Made by a program: the position numbers and the translations under genes. Positions 57,264 through 64,000 of a stretch of 64,000 bases of DNA are shown piece by piece; within the stretch, counting starts at the first letter, position 1, and each line of letters starts with the position of its first letter. Source of the stretch: Alteromonas aquimaris (GTDB lineage: Bacteria; Pseudomonadota; Gammaproteobacteria; Enterobacterales; Alteromonadaceae). A model generated the notes under the pieces. That model was not told where the DNA came from. It ran no database searches and worked only from the letters and a program-made list of their open reading frames with translations. The DNA is taken from the NCBI RefSeq assembly GCF_026183695.1, contig NZ_JAPFRD010000010.1, forward strand, positions 415,702 through 479,701. The letters are read 5' to 3'.

Positions 57264-59651
57264 CTACTCTCTTAACGCTGCCTCAAACTCTGACTCCAGT
57301 CCTGAAATAACCGCATTAACGGCTTGTTGTATTTCAGATTCTTCTAAAGTTTTGTCTGTATCCTGCAAAATAAGCGTCATTGCCAGGCTTTTGTAGCCGG
57401 GTTCAATTCCACTACCTTTATATACGTCGAACAAGTTTAGGCCAACTAGTTGATTTACGCCAATTTTTTCTACGAATTTTAGTATATCCCCTACCGCGAT
57501 GTCATCTTTAACTGTAATGGCGATATCACGACGGTTTGCGGGATAGCGAGAAATGGGTTTTGCTTGTGGCAAATTACGCGTATTAATCTCGCTAAGATCA
57601 AGTTCAAATACAAAAACCCGACCATTTAATCCAAGCAACTTCATGAATTGTGGATGAATTGCGCCAATCACGCCAACTTTTTTACCATTAAATTCTATAT
57701 CCGCGGCCATGCCAGGGTGAAACGTAGATTGCGAAGATGAAACGAACGTGAATTCAGAACCCTTGCCTGTCTGTGCTAATAAGGCTTCGACATCACCTTT
57801 GATATCATAAAAATCAAATGCGTTATCATCTAAATCCCAATGTTCTACATTACGTTTGCCCACAATCAAACCACCTATCACGGGCGTTTGTATAACACCA
57901 TTAGGGGCGGCCTCATCAGCGACGAATTTTAATCCCGTTTCGAAAAAGCGAATGCGTGATTGTTGACGCTTTTGATTGTAAGCAGCGGCACCGAGCAAGC
58001 CTGGGATAACACTGACTCGCATGACTGACATGTCAGAAGATATCGGATGCGGGAGTGTCAGCGAAGCGATATCTGGGTAAAGTGTTTGCTGTATTTTAGG
58101 GTCTACGAAGGAATAGGTAATGGCTTCCTGGTAACCTCGCTGTAATAATACGGATTTTAATTGGGCGTCAGATAATTGCGCCTCCTTTGCCGGCAACATT
58201 TGTAAGTGTGCCGTTGGCGCTACATCAGGAATATTGTTGTATCCATAAATACGCGCAACTTCTTCAATTAAGTCTTCTTCAATAGCGATATCGAAACGGT
58301 AGCTAGGAACAATGGTATTCCATTTTTCATTCGCATAGGTGGTGGCCAAACCCAATCGAGAAAGTAACTGCGTGACTTTTGCTGGGTCAATTTCTATTCC
58401 TAAAACCCGATTCAACCTGTCTTGGCGTAAGGTCACTGCATTTACTTGCGGCAACAAAGTTTCCTCCACCGCTTCCACCACAGGACCGGCCTCTCCTCCG
58501 CAGATTTGCAAGATTAATGCAGTGGCTCGTTCCATGGCTCTATGCTGGAGTTGGGGATCTACACCGCGTTCATAGCGATGTGACGCATCGGTATGTAAAC
58601 CGTACTGGCGCGCCCGACCCATAATGACATCACGACTGAAAAATGCACTTTCCAACAGGATATCTTTCGTGTCAGATGAGACGCCAGAATCTAAACCGCC
58701 AAACACACCCGCCATTGCCAAGGCTTTGTTATCATCTGCAATGACTAACGTGTTATCAGACAATTCAACGGTAGTCTCATCTAACAGCGTTAATGATTCA
58801 CCCTGTTTTGCCATTCTAACCTGGACGCCACCTTCAATTTTATTTAAATCAAAGGCGTGCATGGGTTGCCCCAGCTCTAACAAGACAAAATTCGTTACAT
58901 CAACTATGGGATCTATGCTACGTACACCACATCGGCGTAGTTTTTCGGTTAACCATAGTGGCGATGAGGCCGTAACGTTAACGTTTTTCACTACTCGGCC
59001 AAGGTAGCGCGGACACCCCTTAGGCGCATTCAGTGCTACTGATAACTTGGCCTCGATTGCAGGTTCAACAGCCGGTACTTCGGGTTCATTCACATCAAGT
59101 TCATTAAGTACTGCAACTTCACGTGCCACACCTCGAATGCTCAGGCAGTCTGCCCGATTCGGTGTCAAATCTACTTCTATCGTTAAATCATCGAGATTTA
59201 AATAATCACGGATATCCCGACCAATAGGGGCATCAGCAGGCAATTCGATGATACCTGAATGATCGTCACTGATTCCCAATTCAGAAAAACTGCATAACAT
59301 GCCCATTGAAGGTTCGCCACGCAATTTGGCCTTTTTGATCTTAAAATCGCCCGGTAGTACAGCTCCCACAACCGCTACGGCGACCATCAAACCTTCACGG
59401 CAGTTGGGTGCTCCACAAACAATATCGAGCAGATCGCCTTCACCAACATCCACTTTTGTAACGCGAAGCTTATCGGCATTCGGATGTTGGCCGCACTCTA
59501 CGACCTTACCTACTTTTACGCCCTCAAACTCACCCGCGACCGGTTCTACACCATCTACTTCAAGGCCCGCCATACTAAGTTGCTCAGACAACGTTGCAGT
59601 TGGCACTGCCGGGTTAACCCACTCTCTTAACCATTTTTCACTGAACTTCAT
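57264..59651 (-). CDS. pheT: Phenylalanyl-tRNA synthetase beta subunit
   Basis: A 795-aa subunit of the (alpha-beta)2 enzyme, same length as E. coli PheT. It has the N-terminal EMAP-like tRNA-binding domain (about 40-150, [14 protein letters not shown]), B3/B4 editing domains, a B5 domain and the C-terminal anticodon-binding FDX-ACB domain ([13 protein letters not shown]). 12 bp after pheS. Confidence 0.97.
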   Translation of the reverse strand: MKFSEKWLREWVNPAVPTATLSEQLSMAGLEVDGVEPVAGEFEGVKVGKVVECGQHPNADKLRVTKVDVGEGDLLDIVCGAPNCREGLMVAVAVVGAVLPGDFKIKKAKLRGEPSMGMLCSFSELGISDDHSGIIELPADAPIGRDIRDYLNLDDLTIEVDLTPNRADCLSIRGVAREVAVLNELDVNEPEVPAVEPAIEAKLSVALNAPKGCPRYLGRVVKNVNVTASSPLWLTEKLRRCGVRSIDPIVDVTNFVLLELGQPMHAFDLNKIEGGVQVRMAKQGESLTLLDETTVELSDNTLVIADDNKALAMAGVFGGLDSGVSSDTKDILLESAFFSRDVIMGRARQYGLHTDASHRYERGVDPQLQHRAMERATALILQICGGEAGPVVEAVEETLLPQVNAVTLRQDRLNRVLGIEIDPAKVTQLLSRLGLATTYANEKWNTIVPSYRFDIAIEEDLIEEVARIYGYNNIPDVAPTAHLQMLPAKEAQLSDAQLKSVLLQRGYQEAITYSFVDPKIQQTLYPDIASLTLPHPISSDMSVMRVSVIPGLLGAAAYNQKRQQSRIRFFETGLKFVADEAAPNGVIQTPVIGGLIVGKRNVEHWDLDDNAFDFYDIKGDVEALLAQTGKGSEFTFVSSSQSTFHPGMAADIEFNGKKVGVIGAIHPQFMKLLGLNGRVFVFELDLSEINTRNLPQAKPISRYPANRRDIAITVKDDIAVGDILKFVEKIGVNQLVGLNLFDVYKGSGIEPGYKSLAMTLILQDTDKTLEESEIQQAVNAVISGLESEFEAALRE

Positions 59652-59663
59652 TAGTCACTTGCC

Positions 59664-60671
<1,008 letters not shown>

Positions 60672-60766
60672 TTAACAGTCAGCCTAAAAATTCAAAAAGC
60701 GTAGTTTACACGACAGGCTGTTCCCATCGCTACCTGTTCACGCAGATAATCAAAAATTTTATGCAT

Positions 60767-60772
60767 ATTATA
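60767..60772 (-). promoter_or_regulatory. Likely -10 box of a pheST promoter
   Basis: A perfect TATAAT on the minus strand about 122 bases upstream of the pheS start, just after the rplT terminator. The -35 at 16-18 bp spacing is poor. The leader does not show a Phe-rich peptide of the pheM kind. Confidence 0.45.
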
Positions 60773-60793
60773 GAAATTTCGGCCCTACAACGA

Positions 60794-60824
60794 AAAACGG
60801 CGAACCATCCTGGTTCGCCGTTTT
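60794..60824 (-). terminator. Terminator between rplT and pheST
   Basis: A perfect 14-bp stem AAAACGGCGAACCA / TGGTTCGCCGTTTT with a 3-base loop, then T residues on the minus strand, 31 bp after the rplT stop. It should separate ribosomal from synthetase transcription in part. Confidence 0.92.
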
Positions 60825-60855
60825 CCGAAAGAACTTAAACTTAATTAGTTAATAA

Positions 60856-61212
60856 TTAAGCTAACGCGCCTTTAGCCGCTTCGACTAATGCGCTAAATGC
60901 TGCTTTGTCATGTACTGCGATGTCGGCAAGGATCTTACGATCAATTTCGACAGACGCTTTCTTCAAACCGTTTATGAAACGGCTATATGACATACCATTA
61001 TGACGAGCTGCCGCGTTGATACGTGCAATCCACAATTGACGGAATTGACGTTTACGCTGACGACGGTCACGATAAGCATACTGACCAGCTTTAGTTACAG
61101 CCTGTACAGCTACGCGATATACGCGACTACGAGCGCCGTAATAACCTTTAGCTTGCTTTAGAACTTTTTTATGACGGGCACGTGCGATAGTACCGCGTTT
61201 TACTCTAGCCAT
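60856..61212 (-). CDS. rplT: 50S ribosomal protein L20
   Basis: A 118-aa basic protein, the same length as in E. coli, with the family start MARVKRG and the [14 protein letters not shown] helix. In E. coli it represses its own operon. 17 bp after rpmI. Confidence 0.98.
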   Translation of the reverse strand: MARVKRGTIARARHKKVLKQAKGYYGARSRVYRVAVQAVTKAGQYAYRDRRQRKRQFRQLWIARINAAARHNGMSYSRFINGLKKASVEIDRKILADIAVHDKAAFSALVEAAKGALA

Positions 61213-61229
61213 TATTCAGTCTCCTCGTC

Positions 61230-61427
61230 TTAAACGTATGGCAACATACGCTGTACCAATTTGGTATCAGCATCATGAACCAGTTTTTTGCCACGTAAGT
61301 GACGTTTACGCTTAGTACTCTTCTTAGTCAGAATGTGACGTAAGTGAGACTGTTTACTTTTGAAGCGACCAGAGCCAGTCTTTTTAAAGCGCTTGGCTGC
61401 TCCACTGTTAGATTTCATTTTAGGCAT
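61230..61427 (-). CDS. rpmI: 50S ribosomal protein L35
   Basis: A 65-aa protein identical in length to E. coli L35, with the sequence [14 protein letters not shown] and the [11 protein letters not shown] segment. Middle gene of infC-rpmI-rplT; 116 bp after infC, where the E. coli L20 repression site lies. Confidence 0.97.
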   Translation of the reverse strand: MPKMKSNSGAAKRFKKTGSGRFKSKQSHLRHILTKKSTKRKRHLRGKKLVHDADTKLVQRMLPYV

Positions 61428-61543
61428 TGCTAAAACTCCGCATTGTTTAATATCGGCTTATGTGATGTGCAGTCATCATATCACCGGTTACATTTGCAGC
61501 AGGGTGTTTCGGGGTGCAGAATCCTGAAAACTTTAGACCACTA

Positions 61544-62083
61544 CTACTTCTTAATTGGGGCGAGCACCATGATCATCTGTCTGCCTTCCACCCTTCTGGG
61601 GAAAGACTCACAGTTAGCAATGTCTTCCAATTCGGTTTTAACCCGATTCAGTAAGTCGATGCCAATATCCTGATGCGCCATTTCACGACCGCGGAAGCGG
61701 ATTGTGACCTTGGCTTTGTCACCACCTTCCAGAAAGCGACGCAGGTTGCGCAGTTTTACCTGGTAATCGCCTTCATCAGTGCCAGGGCGAAATTTAATCT
61801 CCTTGACCTGAATTTGCTTTTGCTTTTTCTTTTGCTCTTTCTGAGCCTTGCTTTTTTCAAAGAGGAATTTGCCATAGTCCATAACCTTACAGACTGGCGG
61901 CTCAGCATTCGGACTAATTTCGACCAGATCCAGATTTACTTCTTCTGCTTTTTTCAAAGCTTCTGAAATCGGTACTACCCCAATCTGTTCACCTTCTACA
62001 CCAATGAGTCGAACTTCATTGACTTTGATTTCATCGTTAATGCGGGCTTTATCGCCCTGAGCCTTATTATTAGCGCCTTTAAT
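61544..62083 (-). CDS. infC: Translation initiation factor IF-3, AUU start
   Basis: A 179-aa IF-3 (E. coli 180) that checks start-codon and tRNA pairing. The frame has an ATG only at 61957, but the conserved N-terminal domain continues upstream ([19 protein letters not shown]) to an ATT codon at 62083, preceded by GGAGGA at a 7-base spacer. This is the rare AUU start known from E. coli infC, used for autoregulation. Starting at 61957 would remove most of the N-terminal domain, so 62083 is chosen. C-terminal domain motifs ([12 protein letters not shown]) are intact. Confidence 0.95.
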   Translation of the reverse strand: MKGANNKAQGDKARINDEIKVNEVRLIGVEGEQIGVVPISEALKKAEEVNLDLVEISPNAEPPVCKVMDYGKFLFEKSKAQKEQKKKQKQIQVKEIKFRPGTDEGDYQVKLRNLRRFLEGGDKAKVTIRFRGREMAHQDIGIDLLNRVKTELEDIANCESFPRRVEGRQMIMVLAPIKK

Positions 62084-62090
62084 GTGCTAT

Positions 62091-62096
62091 TCCTCC
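62091..62096 (-). promoter_or_regulatory. Ribosome binding site fixing the AUU start of infC
   Basis: A perfect GGAGGA on the minus strand, 7 bases before the ATT at 62083 and followed by no ATG or GTG start in frame. It decides the start. Confidence 0.92.
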
Positions 62097-62198
62097 AAAA
62101 ATTAAAATCCAACGCCCAAAACCATTCCATTGTGGTCGGGGCACCGTCGTGGCACAGCGAGTATACCACTAATCTTAATCTGATATCAGATTAAGATA

Positions 62199-64000
62199 TT
62201 AAATCAATTTATCAGCGATTTCCTGCTGAATTTTATCCATAAATGCATCGAGTGACATTTTACCAAGATCGTCGCCTTTGCGGGTTCGTACCGCAACTTC
62301 ACCGGCTTCCACTTCTTTATCACCAATGACAAGCATATATGGTACTCTTTTAAGAGTGTGCTCGCGAATTTTAAAGCCAATCTTTTCATTTCTCAAGTCA
62401 GACTTTGCTCTAAATCCAGATTCTTGCAACTTTTGTACACATTCAGTGACAAATTCAGACTGTTTATCGGTAATATTCATCACCGTCACTTGTTGGGGAG
62501 CAAGCCAAAGCGGAAACCACCCAGCAAATTCTTCAGTCAAAATACCAATGAAACGCTCCAGCGAGCCTAAAATTGCGCGGTGGATCATTACCGGAACCCG
62601 ACGTTCGCCATCTTCCGCCACGTAAGTGGAGCCAAGACGGTTAGGCATGGAGAAATCTAATTGCACAGTTCCACACTGCCATGCTCTGTCAAGACAGTCG
62701 TACAAGGTGAATTCAATCTTAGGACCGTAAAAGGCACCTTCACCTGGTAAGTAAGCAAACTCGATGTTTTTATCTTTTAACACATCTGCTAATGCTTTTT
62801 CTGACTTATCCCAGATTTCGTCGCTGCCTACACGTTTTTCCGGACGTGTGGACAATTTAACCGCCACCTTTTTGAAACCAAAGGTTTCATAGGCTTCGTA
62901 AACCATATCAATACAGCTACCCACTTCTGCTTCGATTTGTTCTTCAGTGCAGAAAACATGGGCATCATCCTGGGTGAAGCCCCGTACGCGCATTAACCCA
63001 TGCAGCGCGCCGGAAGGCTCGTTCCGGTGACAACAACCAAACTCAGCCATTCTAATAGGCAGGTCGCGATAAGATTTAAGGCCTTGATTGAAAATCTGTA
63101 CGTGGCCAGGACAGTTCATCGGCTTAATCGCATATTCGCGTTTTTCCGATTCAGTAGTGAACATGTTCTCAGCGTATTTGTCCCAGTGTCCGGATTTTTC
63201 CCATAATGAGCGGTCCATCATCAATGGCCCCTTAACCTCATCATAGTGATATTTACGCAATAAGCCTCGAATAAACTTTTCCAGCTCGGTATAAATACTC
63301 CAGCCGTCATTGTGCCAAAATACCATACCAGGCGCTTCTTCTTGCCAGTGAAATAAATCTAACGACTTACCTATTTTACGGTGATCGCGTTTCTCAGCTT
63401 CTTCGAGACGATTCAGGTAAGCTTTCAACTGTTTCTTGTCCGCCCAGGCGGTACCATAAATACGTTGAAGCATTTTATTTTCGCTGTCACCACGCCAGTA
63501 TGCACCAGCTACCTTCATTAGTTTAAAGTGGTGACAAAAACGCATGTTGGGAACGTGAGGCCCCCGACACATATCCACATATTCTTCATGGTGATATAAC
63601 CCAGGACGATCATCCTGACTAATATTTTCGTCTAGAATTTCAATTTTATAGCTTTCGCCTCGCTGGGCAAATACTTCACGGGCTTCCGCCCAGCTCACCC
63701 TTTTCTTCACTACATCATAATTGGTTTTTGCCAACTCAAGCATGCGTTTTTCCAACGTCTGCAGATCTTCCTGAGTCAGGCTATGGGACATATCCACATC
63801 ATAATAAAAGCCGTTATCAATGGTAGGGCCAATTGCCATCTTAGCGTCTGGCCAAAGCTGTTTAATGGCATGACCAATCAAGTGAGCGCAGCTATGGCGA
63901 ATAATTTCCAGGCCGTCTTCATCTTTCGCAGTGATAATTTGTACATTCGCATCGTGCTCGATGATATCAACCGCATCCACACGTTCACCATTGACTTTCC
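62199..64000 (-). CDS. thrS: Threonyl-tRNA synthetase (5' end cut by window)
   Basis: The frame stays open to the right edge, with [13 protein letters not shown] just inside it, so the N-terminal TGS domain is mostly missing. The visible part holds the N2 editing domain ([10 protein letters not shown] and the C-R-G-P-H-V motif), class II motifs (motif 2 [11 protein letters not shown], motif 3 region) and the C-terminal anticodon-binding domain. Zn ligands C, H and H are in M-N-C-P-G-H and later positions. It precedes infC by 115 bp. Confidence 0.97.
   Translation of the reverse strand, partial: KVNGERVDAVDIIEHDANVQIITAKDEDGLEIIRHSCAHLIGHAIKQLWPDAKMAIGPTIDNGFYYDVDMSHSLTQEDLQTLEKRMLELAKTNYDVVKKRVSWAEAREVFAQRGESYKIEILDENISQDDRPGLYHHEEYVDMCRGPHVPNMRFCHHFKLMKVAGAYWRGDSENKMLQRIYGTAWADKKQLKAYLNRLEEAEKRDHRKIGKSLDLFHWQEEAPGMVFWHNDGWSIYTELEKFIRGLLRKYHYDEVKGPLMMDRSLWEKSGHWDKYAENMFTTESEKREYAIKPMNCPGHVQIFNQGLKSYRDLPIRMAEFGCCHRNEPSGALHGLMRVRGFTQDDAHVFCTEEQIEAEVGSCIDMVYEAYETFGFKKVAVKLSTRPEKRVGSDEIWDKSEKALADVLKDKNIEFAYLPGEGAFYGPKIEFTLYDCLDRAWQCGTVQLDFSMPNRLGSTYVAEDGERRVPVMIHRAILGSLERFIGILTEEFAGWFPLWLAPQQVTVMNITDKQSEFVTECVQKLQESGFRAKSDLRNEKIGFKIREHTLKRVPYMLVIGDKEVEAGEVAVRTRKGDDLGKMSLDAFMDKIQQEIADKLI

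Noticed and set aside
60690-60766. Possible pheM-like leader peptide upstream of pheS (ATG next to the -10 box)
   Set aside because: The ATG lies at the -10 element itself, upstream of any transcript start, and the peptide is not rich in Phe.

Overview
The window looks like chromosomal core DNA of a marine gammaproteobacterium of the Alteromonadales, probably Alteromonadaceae. The evidence is the combination of thrS-infC-rpmI-rplT-pheST-ihfA, mfd followed by csiV, divergent dnaQ/rnhA, a LiuR-controlled leucine/isovalerate operon and many c-di-GMP-type signalling proteins. This assignment rests on gene content and protein resemblance only; no search was run. Base composition and gene style look even throughout, and no prophage, insertion sequence, CRISPR array or integron was seen.

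Layout. 0-5.6 kb: tRNA-Asp, a membrane-anchored exported protein, dnaQ and rnhA (divergent), a PIG3-type quinone oxidoreductase and rlmI. 5.6-16.5 kb: a PilZ protein, hrpA, a CBS-pair protein, an exported isoaspartyl peptidase/asparaginase, exonuclease I, a DUF342/FapA-like protein, and a periplasmic-sensor protein with a degenerate GGDEF domain. 16.7-25.2 kb: a thiolase divergent from liuR-liuABCDE, with two 16-bp LiuR-like palindromes between them. Together these genes take isovaleryl-CoA to acetyl-CoA and acetoacetate, and the thiolase may handle acetoacetyl-CoA. 25.2-34 kb: assorted metabolic genes (SRPBCC protein, nucleoside hydrolase, glgC, alpha/beta hydrolase, thioesterase, HDOD protein, PanE-like reductase, glycosyltransferase, SufE-like protein, DUF2750 protein), packed with very short or overlapping convergent ends.

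34-41.5 kb is the most distinctive stretch. It holds a 465-bp gene-free region with tandem GC-rich hairpins, two unrecognised ORFs in tandem, and then a photosensory cluster. That cluster is a bacteriophytochrome hybrid HWE kinase, a REC-PAS-GGDEF-EAL response regulator 3 bp downstream of it, and a divergent heme oxygenase able to make the biliverdin chromophore. This predicts red/far-red light control of c-di-GMP.

41.5-56.5 kb: xthA, a CbiM-like membrane protein, a phosphoribosyltransferase, a lone LolC/E-type permease, a PilZ-like protein, mfd, csiV, a PduO-type cobalamin adenosyltransferase, a DUF6265 protein, a small exported helical protein, a 50-bp perfect-style hairpin, nagZ, a penicillin acylase family protein and an anchored hypothetical protein. 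56.9-64 kb: the translation operon ihfA-pheT-pheS-rplT-rpmI-infC-thrS on the minus strand. infC starts at the rare AUU codon behind a GGAGGA ribosome binding site, as in the autoregulated E. coli gene. thrS runs off the right edge.

Several starts were moved inward from the longest open frame on ribosome-binding-site and family-length grounds: hrpA TTG, sbcB GTG, panE-like GTG, nagZ ATG, liuC/D/E, glgC, pheS and others.
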